The translations under genes and the position numbers were made by a program. Shown here in pieces: positions 16,786 to 25,474 of a stretch of 64,000 nt of DNA (the first letter of the stretch is position 1; each line of letters starts with the position of its first letter). This DNA is from CAYMPH01 sp964392365 (GTDB lineage: Bacteria; Spirochaetota; UBA4802; UBA5550). Location of the stretch: contig CAYMPH010000003.1 in the NCBI GenBank assembly GCA_964392365.1, positions 186,001 to 250,000 on the forward strand, read 5' to 3'. The notes below the pieces were generated by a model. The model did no database searches. It saw nothing but the letters and a program-made list of their open reading frames with translations, and was not told the DNA's origin.

Positions 16786-17892
16786 TTGGAAAATTTAATT
16801 TTAGATGGACATAAACTTGCATGGCATCAGGATCGAGTGAATGCCTGGCTTAGGGGGGAAAGAATTGCTCCAATAACTATGGACATATCTTTAACCAGAA
16901 AATGTAATTTCAGGTGTGTATACTGTTATGGTCAATTGCAGGAGAATGACGAGAAGAAAATGACAAAAGATGTTATATTCAGATTTCTTGATGATGCTGC
17001 TGAAATCGGAGTTAAAGCAATCAGCCTGGTAAGTGATGGAGAAAGTACCTGCAGCCCCCATTATGCTGATGCAATTGTCAAAGGTTTTGGAAACGGTTTG
17101 GATATGGCTCTCGGCACAAACGGCCTTTTATTAACAGAAGAATCACTAGAACGTATTCTTCCTTGTTTAACATATTTAAGATTTAACATATCAGCAGGTG
17201 AACCTGAAAGATATGCTCATATAATGGGTACTAAAATAGAAAATTTTTATAAAGTTATAGATAATATCAAATCAGCTGTAAAAATAAAAAAAGAAAAAAA
17301 ATTGTCTGTAACTATTGGGCTTCAAATGGTATTGATGCCTGAATTCAAAGATCAGATAATGCCTCTTGCCAGACTTGGCAAAGAATTAAACGTGGATTAT
17401 CTTGTAATTAAACATACCAGTGATGATGAATACGGATCTCTCGGTGTAGATTATTCTAAGTACCATGGAATGATAGATATTTTAGAAGAAGCTGAAAAAA
17501 TGTCATCAGATGGATATCTTGTAAAAGCAAAATGGTCGAAAATATTAAGCGACGGCAAGAGAAAGTATTGCAGATGCTACGGTCCTCCGTTTATTATACA
17601 GTTATCCGGATCCGGTCTGGTTGCACCGTGCGGCATGTTATTTAATGACAGGTATAAGGATAAATATCATATAGGTAATATTACTGAACAGTCTTTTAAA
17701 GAGATATGGAAGAGCGAAAGATACTGGGAAGTTATGAACAGAATTGCTTCAGATGAGTTTGATGCAAAAAAAATGTGCGGTACTCTTTGCCTTCAGCATA
17801 AAGTTAACGAAGTGCTCTGGGAAATAAAAGAAAATGGATTAAAAATGTCGGAAAATAATGGTTATACTCCGATGCATGTTAATTTTATATAA
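16786..17892 (+). CDS. Radical SAM protein with SPASM domain
   Basis: The 368-residue protein has the radical SAM motif CNFRCVYC (C40, C44, C47). A SPASM-like end follows, with the CRCYG pair near 260, VAPCGMLF, YHIGNITEQSFKEIWKS and MCGTLCLQH, enough cysteines for two auxiliary 4Fe-4S clusters. It is a paralogue of the protein starting at 10770: both begin with HKL-x2-H-x2-RV-x2-W and end in HVNFI. Together they bracket the acyltransferase, TIM-barrel, kinase and transketolase genes. Dehydrogenation, epimerisation or dehydration of a sugar is the usual SPASM chemistry on carbohydrates; the substrate is inferred only from context. Confidence 0.87.
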   Translation: MENLILDGHKLAWHQDRVNAWLRGERIAPITMDISLTRKCNFRCVYCYGQLQENDEKKMTKDVIFRFLDDAAEIGVKAISLVSDGESTCSPHYADAIVKGFGNGLDMALGTNGLLLTEESLERILPCLTYLRFNISAGEPERYAHIMGTKIENFYKVIDNIKSAVKIKKEKKLSVTIGLQMVLMPEFKDQIMPLARLGKELNVDYLVIKHTSDDEYGSLGVDYSKYHGMIDILEEAEKMSSDGYLVKAKWSKILSDGKRKYCRCYGPPFIIQLSGSGLVAPCGMLFNDRYKDKYHIGNITEQSFKEIWKSERYWEVMNRIASDEFDAKKMCGTLCLQHKVNEVLWEIKENGLKMSENNGYTPMHVNFI

Positions 17893-17903
17893 GAAAATCA
17901 ATC

Positions 17904-18407
17904 ATGAAATATATTTTAATTGAATCGCTGCTGCTATTTATTTCTTTTGTTATTCAGGTAATCGTCTGGAGAATAAAAGTCCCTAAAAGACAGTCTAAAT
18001 GGATAATTTTTATAAATATAAATATTTTAATAGTTTTTTTATTAATAATAGCTTATCAATTCCAAACTTTTTTTGTATCATCAATTTATATATTTAATTT
18101 TATAATTTTCCATTTAATTGCTTTAATGTCATATTTAATAACTTTTTCTGCGATTGAAGCAGATAGCCCTTCTTTATTAATACTTTATTTGATATATTTA
18201 CAAAAAACAGATGGATTATTAAGAGACGATCTGTATCATTTATTAAATGATCAGGTTTTAATTCATACAAGAATAAACGATCTATTAGTAGGAAAGATGG
18301 CTTTTAAATCTGATGATAGAATTTATTTATCAGGAAAAGGAAAAGTAATGGCATTTATGTTTCATCAATACAGGAGATTGTTGAAGTTGCAGAATTATGG
18401 GGGATAA
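17904..18407 (+). CDS. Small membrane protein with C-terminal winged-helix-like domain, copy A
   Basis: I do not recognise a named family. The 167-residue protein has three membrane segments in its first half (about 3-23, 33-53 and 55-78) and then a soluble tail of about 85 residues. The tail pattern, helix - LLRDDLYHLLND - QVLIHTRINDLLVG - strand pair - YLSGKGKVMAFMF, looks like a winged helix-turn-helix with a Gly-Lys wing. The following gene encodes a protein with the same layout and overlaps it by eleven bases, so they probably form a hetero-complex. The downstream DPM1-type GT2 and flippase-like genes suggest a role in lipid-linked sugar synthesis or its control. Confidence 0.7.
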   Translation: MKYILIESLLLFISFVIQVIVWRIKVPKRQSKWIIFININILIVFLLIIAYQFQTFFVSSIYIFNFIIFHLIALMSYLITFSAIEADSPSLLILYLIYLQKTDGLLRDDLYHLLNDQVLIHTRINDLLVGKMAFKSDDRIYLSGKGKVMAFMFHQYRRLLKLQNYGG

Positions 18408-18924
18408 TATTTTATTTAAATTAATAACTTCAATAATACCATTTATTGGATTATTGGTAAATTTTATATCTTATGTAATAATCTTAAGATTCAGATCAAG
18501 AATGCTTCTTTCTATGCTAATCGGATTTATCTGCGGAATTTTTAGCATGCTTGCAGTTTATTTAGTGATTTCGGATTATATTGCATATGAATTAATCTTT
18601 TTACAATCAGCAATATATATACTTTTCAGCTACTGTTTATTTCATTTTAATAATCTTGCAATTACAGCAAGAAGGATTAGGATAATAAGAGAAATCTATT
18701 TAAAAGATGATGGTATTTCTTTAAATGAATTACTGATGATTTATAATTCAAAGATTATGGTAGATCTAAGATTAGACAGATTAATAAATACAAATCAGAT
18801 TTTACTTCAAAATGGCAGATTTTATATTAATTCAAAAATTTTACTTATTGCTACAATGATTCTTGTTGCATTAAAACGGATTTTTTATAAAAAAATATTT
18901 TTAGATATAGATGAGATAAAATGA
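18397..18924 (+). CDS. Small membrane protein with C-terminal winged-helix-like domain, copy B
   Basis: The 175-residue protein repeats the layout of the preceding gene product: three membrane segments (about 9-29, 36-58 and 61-82), a basic connector (ARRIRIIREIY) and a winged-helix-like tail, KDDGISLNELLMIYNSKIM - VDLRLDRLIN - strand - GRFYINSKILL. It differs by an extra hydrophobic stretch at its C-terminus (about 146-166), so both ends of the tail may contact the membrane. It overlaps its partner by eleven bases and the next GT2 gene by four, a coupled three-gene unit. Function unknown; the tail might bind protein rather than DNA. Confidence 0.7.
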   Translation: MGDNILFKLITSIIPFIGLLVNFISYVIILRFRSRMLLSMLIGFICGIFSMLAVYLVISDYIAYELIFLQSAIYILFSYCLFHFNNLAITARRIRIIREIYLKDDGISLNELLMIYNSKIMVDLRLDRLINTNQILLQNGRFYINSKILLIATMILVALKRIFYKKIFLDIDEIK

Positions 18925-19715
18925 AAAGTAAGCTGAATTCTTTATCAATTATAATGCCTGCATTGAATGAAGAGAAAAATATTATTTCTGCAGTTGATTC
19001 ATCTGTTAAAGCTGCTGAAAAATCAGGAATAAAAGTAGAAATCATAATAGTTAACGATGGAAGTACCGATAAAACAAAAATTCTTCTGGAAGATTATAAG
19101 AAGGTAAATAAAAAAAGAAATATTAAAATTATCAGCCATGAAAAACCGATGGGAATAGGATATTCATTCATGGATGGAGTCAATAGCGCCTCAAGCGAAA
19201 TTGTTGTTATGTTCCCAGGCGACAATGAGAATGATTCTGAAAGCGCGCTTGAATGTTTTCATATGCTTAATCATGTGGATATTCTTGTTCCTTTTATTCA
19301 TAATGATGAGGTGAGGGACAGATTCAGAAGGCTTCTTTCATCACTTTACCGGTTTATCATAAACATGTCTTTCGGCATCAATCTTAATTATACTAATGGA
19401 ACAGTTTTTTATAGAAGATGTATTTTTAATGATATTGAACTTCAGACGACTGGATTTTTTTATCAGGCAGAACTATTAATTAAATTGATAAGAAGAGGAT
19501 ATCTTTTTGCTGAAGTTCCAAATTTTATTTCTGTAAGATCATCCGGAAAAACAAAAGCTGTTTCATTTAAATCATTTTTAAATGTTGCTGGAAGTTATCT
19601 AATTTTAATTTATCAAATTCATATAAAAAGAATAGAAGGCAAAAGAAACAAAGAAAATCTTAATAAAAAATCGATAACCTATATGAAAGTTATTAAAAAA
19701 ATATTAGGGAATTAA
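18921..19715 (+). CDS. DPM1-type family 2 glycosyltransferase
   Basis: The 264-residue GT2 enzyme starts with LSIIMPALNEEKNIISAV, then IIIVNDGSTDKT, and has FPGDNENDSES as its DxD-type metal loop. The fold and size fit polyprenyl-phosphate sugar transferases of the dolichol-phosphate mannose synthase type, which charge a lipid carrier with one sugar. There is no C-terminal two-helix anchor, so it may rely on the twin membrane proteins encoded just upstream. The flippase-like and GT-C-like genes downstream would then move and use the lipid-linked sugar. Sugar identity unknown. Confidence 0.87.
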   Translation: MKSKLNSLSIIMPALNEEKNIISAVDSSVKAAEKSGIKVEIIIVNDGSTDKTKILLEDYKKVNKKRNIKIISHEKPMGIGYSFMDGVNSASSEIVVMFPGDNENDSESALECFHMLNHVDILVPFIHNDEVRDRFRRLLSSLYRFIINMSFGINLNYTNGTVFYRRCIFNDIELQTTGFFYQAELLIKLIRRGYLFAEVPNFISVRSSGKTKAVSFKSFLNVAGSYLILIYQIHIKRIEGKRNKENLNKKSITYMKVIKKILGN

Positions 19716-19722
19716 AAGATAA

Positions 19723-20724
19723 ATGAATTATTTTATCAGACTTTTTATATCTTTACTTATTGGATCAGTTCTTTTATATATATCCGTCAAAGATGTAAAT
19801 TTTGTGAATTTAAAAAGCGGATTGGCGGGCATTGATTTATATTTAATACTTTATTCTGTGTTTTTAGCTGTTTTGATTATTTTATTAAAATCACTCAGAT
19901 ATGCACTTCTTCTAAACCCAATAAAAGAAATCACTCAAAAGAAACTTTTACCTATTGTTACAATAGGTTTACTTGCAATTATTATTGTACCTTTAAGAAT
20001 GGGTGAATTTGTCAGACCTTATTTAATCAGCAGAAAAGAGGATATTCCATTTACTTCTGCAACAACAGCTGTTTTTATTGAAAGACTTTTTGAAATTGCT
20101 TTTTTGTTATGCCTGATTTTTTATTCTTTAAACATTATGCAATCTGCCAGTTGGATTGTTAAACCTGCTCTAACGATACTAATTATTTTTTCATTAATAC
20201 TTTTTATTTTAATTTTGTTTATCGGCGGTAAGAAAACTATAAAGAATAAAATAAAGCTGCTTATAAAATCCGAAATGTTTTTTGAAAGAATAAGCAATAT
20301 TTATGATAATATTCACAAAGCTTTTTATATTTTCAAATATCCCGGAATAATTGTTAAATGTACCATTTATTCAATTGTAATCTGGGCTTTATCTGCGTTT
20401 TCGATTTATTTGATTTTATCAGCTCTTAAAATTTCTTTACCTTTTTCAGCTTCAATATTAATTATGGTTATAACAATTATAGGAATCAGCATACCAGGAG
20501 CTCCTGGATTTGTGGGTAATTATCAATTTGCCAATATGATGGCATTATCTCTTTATAATATAAACCCAGATAAAGCCATGTTATTCTCAATTATTTATTA
20601 TCTGACTAATATCGGTACAGACATTATTCTTGGTATTATTATAATGCCTTTTGTACAAATATCTATTAAGGACTTTTTTTCAGTTTTTTTAAGAATGAAA
20701 AATTTTAATAAGGCAAAAATATAA
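19723..20724 (+). CDS. UPF0104/LPG-synthase-type multi-pass membrane protein (flippase-like)
   Basis: The 333-residue protein has about eight membrane helices and the features of the lysylphosphatidylglycerol-synthase transmembrane region family: SLRYALLLNP, LRMGEFVRPYL with its Arg and Glu, TTAVFIERLFEI, and the PGAPGFVGNYQFANMMAL box near 260. No aminoacyl-transfer domain is attached. Stand-alone members often lie beside DPM1-type transferases and are thought to flip lipid-linked substrates; this is a hypothesis. It follows the GT2 gene by seven bases, consistent with a lipid-linked sugar unit. Confidence 0.85.
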   Translation: MNYFIRLFISLLIGSVLLYISVKDVNFVNLKSGLAGIDLYLILYSVFLAVLIILLKSLRYALLLNPIKEITQKKLLPIVTIGLLAIIIVPLRMGEFVRPYLISRKEDIPFTSATTAVFIERLFEIAFLLCLIFYSLNIMQSASWIVKPALTILIIFSLILFILILFIGGKKTIKNKIKLLIKSEMFFERISNIYDNIHKAFYIFKYPGIIVKCTIYSIVIWALSAFSIYLILSALKISLPFSASILIMVITIIGISIPGAPGFVGNYQFANMMALSLYNINPDKAMLFSIIYYLTNIGTDIILGIIIMPFVQISIKDFFSVFLRMKNFNKAKI

Positions 20725-20728
20725 AATA

Positions 20729-22300
20729 ATGATCCTTATCAATTCATCACCCAAAGATGCTTTAAAAATATTTCAGCCATTTTTACCGATATTTTTACCA
20801 GTTGGTATAGGTGTGGTAGCAGCAGAACTGCTTAATCAGGGTATAATTCCTTATATCGTTGACGAGCAGGTTGATGATCAAGTTTTAAATAAAATTGAAA
20901 GCTTCATGAAGAAATGTATTCCTCCGTATATTTTTGGTTTCAGTGTATTAACCGCAGCATATAAAAGTTCAATTGTTTTATCAAAATTTTTAAAGGAAAA
21001 ATATCCTGAGTCATATATAATTTTTGGCGGAATACATCCAACTGCATTACCAGAAGAAGTCTTAAAAAATAATAAACATATTGATTTTGTTATTTCCGGG
21101 GAGGGGGAATTGATTCTTCCGGAATTATATAGAATATTGAAATCACATGGAGATTATACAAATATAAAAAGTCTTTCATATAGAAGCAATAATGATATTA
21201 TACATAACCCCAGAAATGATATTATTAAAGATATCACTAATATGCCGGATTTCCCTTATAATTTATTTGCTGATAAAAAAAAATATGATCTAGGATTTGT
21301 AATTAGCTCACGCGGCTGTCCTTATAACTGTATTTTCTGCAGTAACAGGGTTACGACGAAAAAATCATATAGATACAGATCAGCTGAAGCTGTTGCGAAT
21401 GAATTGGAAAAGCTTTTAAAAGTTTATGGTAAAAGATTTATAATTTTTCTGGATGATAATTTTCTTGTTAATAAAACAAGAATTATACAATTAACTGAAG
21501 AGATAAAAAAAAGAGGTCTTCATAAAGAAATGACTTTTAGTTTTCAGGCAAGAGGAGATAATGCGGATAGAGAATTATTACAGATACTATTTGATTCCGG
21601 GTTCAAAAGTATTTTTTTTGGAATAGAATCTTCAACGAACAGACTTCTGGATATAGTAAAAAAAGGTGAAACAATAGAGGAAATAATTAATGCAGTTAAA
21701 TTAGCAAAAGAAATAGGATTTTATGTCAGCGCAACATTTATCTATTCTCTGCCTACTGAAACACACGATGAAAGAATGGGATGTATTCAATTAAGCAATG
21801 AGTTAAATCTTGACATGGTCAGGTTTAATAATGCTACCCCATATCCTGGAACTGAATTATTTGAAATTGCAAAACAGGAAGGTCGTTTAAATATTCAGGG
21901 CTTATATGAAAATTTTAATTCTGTTTCAACTTTTATTGAAAACCCTTTTAAAAAAATACCGTTTAGCTATGTTCCTGAAACATCTACTGAAAATGAAATA
22001 AGAAATGATATCTTGTTCAGCTATCTCGGATTTTATCTGAATTTTAGCAGATTAAAGACAATTTTTAAAAAACCTGAACAAGGTGCAGGGTGGTTTAATG
22101 CAGGAGAAAGATTGGTCTCCATTTTGGAAAAGATTCCAGCTCTTGTCTTACTTTTCATGTCGTTGTCTTATAAATTCAGCGAATTAATTATAAATATTTT
22201 AATTAACAGGAATACAAAGATAAAAAGATCTGAACTTGGATTGGTTTTCAGCAGGATTTTTAATAATGCCAATAAATTGAAAAAGGATATTTTCAAATGA
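20729..22300 (+). CDS. B12-binding-type radical SAM protein
   Basis: The 523-residue protein has an N-terminal Rossmann-type domain (about 1-160; FGGIHPTALPEE, ISGEGELILPELY), a radical SAM barrel from SSRGCPYNCIFCSN (C197, C201, C204) to about 400, and a C-terminal tail with a hydrophobic stretch near 465-490 that may bind the membrane. No DxHxxG cobalamin motif is seen. Its closest relative in the window starts at 38629: shared are SRGCP-x2-CIFCSNR, ATPYPGTELF/AIPYPGTELY and EGRLNI. It sits between the flippase-like gene and a GT-C-like gene, hinting at a lipid-linked or membrane substrate. The ATG is four bases after the preceding stop. Confidence 0.85.
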   Translation: MILINSSPKDALKIFQPFLPIFLPVGIGVVAAELLNQGIIPYIVDEQVDDQVLNKIESFMKKCIPPYIFGFSVLTAAYKSSIVLSKFLKEKYPESYIIFGGIHPTALPEEVLKNNKHIDFVISGEGELILPELYRILKSHGDYTNIKSLSYRSNNDIIHNPRNDIIKDITNMPDFPYNLFADKKKYDLGFVISSRGCPYNCIFCSNRVTTKKSYRYRSAEAVANELEKLLKVYGKRFIIFLDDNFLVNKTRIIQLTEEIKKRGLHKEMTFSFQARGDNADRELLQILFDSGFKSIFFGIESSTNRLLDIVKKGETIEEIINAVKLAKEIGFYVSATFIYSLPTETHDERMGCIQLSNELNLDMVRFNNATPYPGTELFEIAKQEGRLNIQGLYENFNSVSTFIENPFKKIPFSYVPETSTENEIRNDILFSYLGFYLNFSRLKTIFKKPEQGAGWFNAGERLVSILEKIPALVLLFMSLSYKFSELIINILINRNTKIKRSELGLVFSRIFNNANKLKKDIFK

Positions 22301-24237
22301 AAAAGTTTCTTCTATTATTTTTTATTTTATTTATATTTAGTATTCTTGCATCAGTCGGTGTTCCTGTAAAAATTAATAATTTAATTATTTATATTTTATT
22401 ATTGGGGTTATTTGTTTATGATAAGAAATTAATTCTATCAAGAAATTATGAACTTCTAATTAAAGGGTTTACAGTCTTACTTTGTAGTTATTTTTTTGAC
22501 ACATATATTTCCGTATATAATAAAAGCATACCTGTTTTGATTTTGATTAAAATTATTTTTTTAACTTTCAATGCTGTTCTTTATATAAAGGGAGTAGCAT
22601 TTACTCATATAGAAGAAAAGCCCAATAGGATTATCAAATCTGAAGTTGTAATAATAATTATTGTATATTCGTTGTCTTTTTTCCATATATTATTAAATGA
22701 TGGTATTTATCAAGATGATTGGGCTATAGTGAATCAGACAAACAATGCATTGATGAATTATATATCAGATATTGGTATATTTTTATATGCCCCAGCTTAT
22801 ATTCACTCATTTTTTTTTAAATTCCAGAGCGCTTTGTCTATATTGCGGATTTTAATTTTTATAAGCTATTTAGCCGTTGCACTTTTATTAAATCAAATAT
22901 TAAAAAATATAAAGGAAATTGATAATTCTATAAGATTTTTTATTGTTATCATTTTTTCGATAATTCCTTTTTTTGAATACAGACTTGTTGTCGCAACAAT
23001 ACATTACACATTATCGAATTTACTTTTTTTTATGGGAATTTTTCTTTTACCTGTCTATTATAAAACCGGAAAAATTTTATTACGGATACTGATTCTTATC
23101 CTGTTTTTCTTTTCATTTATTTCAAACCAGTTGCTGCCATACTATTTTATCATATTTGCATTTATAATATACCTATCAAAATTTAAGTTTAAAAGTTTTT
23201 CTGATTTATTTAGATTTATTGGAATTAATTCTGATTTTTTAATTCTTCCATTTTTATTTTTTTTAATCAAAACAATCTTTTTTAAACCGAAAGTGTGGTT
23301 TAACAGCATCGGATATACAAGTATATCATTAGAATCATTATTCAGCACACTATTTAATATGGTATTTGTTATTGATGGTTCATTTTGGGAGCTGATTAAG
23401 GTTTCAATGGCATTTCTTGATAATTATTTATTCTGGATGATTTTTTTATCAATAATATTTTATTTTGTTATTTTGAAAATTGTAAAAAGAAATAATGAAT
23501 CAGCAGCTTTATCGAATTATAATCTTAAATTTTTATTATTATCTTTTTTTGTATTATTTATGGGGGCATTTGCTTATCTTGCTGTCGGAGCTGTCCCCAG
23601 TATGAATTGGTTTTCGTCAAGACATCAGCTTCTGCTTCCTTTAGGATCTTCAATGCTTTTAGTGTTTTTAGTGAAATCACTGTTTAAAGAAAAAATTCAG
23701 AGCTTTGTGTTTTCATTCATTATTGTTGTATTTATTGGAATAAATATTGATTACGGTTTTAAATATCAGATGCATTGGATTAAACAGGTATCATTGATAG
23801 AACATTTTAAGGAAATAGATATTCTGAAAAAAGAAACAAGCTTTATTATTGAAGACAATACAAAAAATTATAATTTAAATTCTTTTCCAATTCAATCTTA
23901 CGAATATGCAGGGATGTTTAAAAAAGTATTTAAGGATGAGAAAAGATGTGCTTTTGATTCAGAGGGAATGGATTGGTTGAAATCTTTAATCAAAGATCGG
24001 GATAAAAGGAAATTACTGGGGAATTACTGGAATTTTACTGATTATAAATACAGCGATCCGAATTATGTAGTTATAATAGATTATGGAAAGATAAATTTGT
24101 TAAGTAAAAAAGTTGTTATAGATCTGTTATATAAGAAATTTTTTAAGATGGATGAATATAATAAAAATGTTAAAAATATTGTAAATATATCTTATAGAAA
24201 AGCTAATGAAAATGATCTGAAGAAATTGAATAATTGA
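22297..24237 (+). CDS. Large multi-pass membrane protein, probable GT-C glycosyltransferase
   Basis: The 646-residue protein has about twelve hydrophobic helices up to residue 490 and a soluble C-terminal domain of roughly 150 residues. A DD pair (140-141, in GIYQDDWAIVN) lies in an outer loop directly after a helix, the place where GT-C enzymes such as ArnT-, PMT- or STT3-like proteins carry their acidic catalytic residues. GT-C enzymes take sugar from a polyprenyl-phosphate donor, which fits the DPM1-like and flippase-like genes upstream. No family name can be given from the rest. It overlaps the previous gene by four bases and the next start by one. Confidence 0.7.
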   Translation: MKKFLLLFFILFIFSILASVGVPVKINNLIIYILLLGLFVYDKKLILSRNYELLIKGFTVLLCSYFFDTYISVYNKSIPVLILIKIIFLTFNAVLYIKGVAFTHIEEKPNRIIKSEVVIIIIVYSLSFFHILLNDGIYQDDWAIVNQTNNALMNYISDIGIFLYAPAYIHSFFFKFQSALSILRILIFISYLAVALLLNQILKNIKEIDNSIRFFIVIIFSIIPFFEYRLVVATIHYTLSNLLFFMGIFLLPVYYKTGKILLRILILILFFFSFISNQLLPYYFIIFAFIIYLSKFKFKSFSDLFRFIGINSDFLILPFLFFLIKTIFFKPKVWFNSIGYTSISLESLFSTLFNMVFVIDGSFWELIKVSMAFLDNYLFWMIFLSIIFYFVILKIVKRNNESAALSNYNLKFLLLSFFVLFMGAFAYLAVGAVPSMNWFSSRHQLLLPLGSSMLLVFLVKSLFKEKIQSFVFSFIIVVFIGINIDYGFKYQMHWIKQVSLIEHFKEIDILKKETSFIIEDNTKNYNLNSFPIQSYEYAGMFKKVFKDEKRCAFDSEGMDWLKSLIKDRDKRKLLGNYWNFTDYKYSDPNYVVIIDYGKINLLSKKVVIDLLYKKFFKMDEYNKNVKNIVNISYRKANENDLKKLNN

Positions 24238-25451
24238 TGGAAAAACGGACACCTAAAATAACGGTAGGCGAATATATTATCGGCCGTAAGGAAAAGGACA
24301 TCATAATGGATGTTCTTGATTCAGGAAGAATTTCAGAATATAAATATGTTGCTGAATTCGAGAAAAAATTTGCGAAAATTATCGGAACAAAATACTGTAC
24401 GCTCGTTAATTCCGGAACATCAGCACTTATAGCCGGTCTCACAGCTCTTATATATGATGAGAGATATCCGAAAGTGAAAAAGGGTTCAAAGGTTATAACA
24501 TCTCCTTTAACTTATATAGCTACTTCGAATGCAATAAAACTTGTTGGCCTTGAACCGGTTTTTGTTGATGTTAATTTACAAACATTTGATATAATTCCTG
24601 AACAGATTGAAGATATTCTGAAACAAGGGAACCCGGACGAGTACAGCATTATTCTTCCTGTGCATTTAATGGGTTATCCGTGTGATATGGACAGGATAAA
24701 TTCAATAGCTGAAAAATATAATCTTGTCACTTTTGAGGATTCAGCACAGGCACATGGAACAAAATATAAGGGCAGGAATACGGGAACTTTTTCTCTACTG
24801 TCGGATTATTCATTTTATATTGCTCACAATATTCAGGTTGGCGAGATGGGTGCTGTTGTTACTGATGATGAGAAAATAAATACCCTTGTTAAGAAAATAA
24901 AAGCAAATGGAAGAATGTGTGACTGCATAATCTGTACGAGATCAAAAGGGTACTGCCCCAAATCTGACATGGATGGTGATCCAAGATTTCTTCATGATAT
25001 GATCGGATATAATTTTAAAACAATGGAATTTCAGGCAGCACTTGGGGTAGTTCAGTTGGAAAAATTTGATGAAATAATTAGAAACCGGCAGCATAATGTA
25101 AAAGCACTGAACGAAAAGCTTTCCAAATTTGAAAAATATTTTATTTTGCCAAATTATTCTGATGATTATAGCTATTTAGCTTATCCTTTGATTATTAAGC
25201 AAGATTCCGGAATAAACCGCGAAGATTTTAGAAAAAAACTTCTTGATGCTGGAGTTGAATCCAGACCTCTTTTCGGGAGTATCCCGACTCAACAACCTGC
25301 ATACTCGGATTATAAGAAATTATATGAAGGCAGAATTCCGAATTCTGATTATATAGGTAAAAACGCTTTTTATATAGGTTGTCATCAATATTTAAATGAT
25401 GATGATATCGATTTTGTTTTTAAATCGTTTGACTATTTAATTTCCATGTAA
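24237..25451 (+). CDS. DegT-family PLP protein with His in place of Lys and a four-Cys motif
   Basis: About 404 residues with the full DegT fold: NSGTSALIAGLTAL for phosphate binding and TFEDSAQAHGT for the PLP Asp. At the place of the Schiff-base Lys the sequence is FYIAHNIQVGEMGAV, with H197. His at this point marks dehydratases such as ColD and CDP-glucose E1 (RfbH), not transaminases. A cysteine set C228, C230, C233, C240 (C-x-C-x2-C-x6-C) lies where RfbH has its Fe-S ligands, but the first RfbH Cys is Ala (A170). This suggests an Fe-S-containing PLP deoxygenase of a different subtype. ATG 24237 is preferred to the TTG just before it. Precise reaction unknown. Confidence 0.8.
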   Translation: MEKRTPKITVGEYIIGRKEKDIIMDVLDSGRISEYKYVAEFEKKFAKIIGTKYCTLVNSGTSALIAGLTALIYDERYPKVKKGSKVITSPLTYIATSNAIKLVGLEPVFVDVNLQTFDIIPEQIEDILKQGNPDEYSIILPVHLMGYPCDMDRINSIAEKYNLVTFEDSAQAHGTKYKGRNTGTFSLLSDYSFYIAHNIQVGEMGAVVTDDEKINTLVKKIKANGRMCDCIICTRSKGYCPKSDMDGDPRFLHDMIGYNFKTMEFQAALGVVQLEKFDEIIRNRQHNVKALNEKLSKFEKYFILPNYSDDYSYLAYPLIIKQDSGINREDFRKKLLDAGVESRPLFGSIPTQQPAYSDYKKLYEGRIPNSDYIGKNAFYIGCHQYLNDDDIDFVFKSFDYLISM

Positions 25452-25474
25452 AATAAAACATAAAAGGAATTAAA

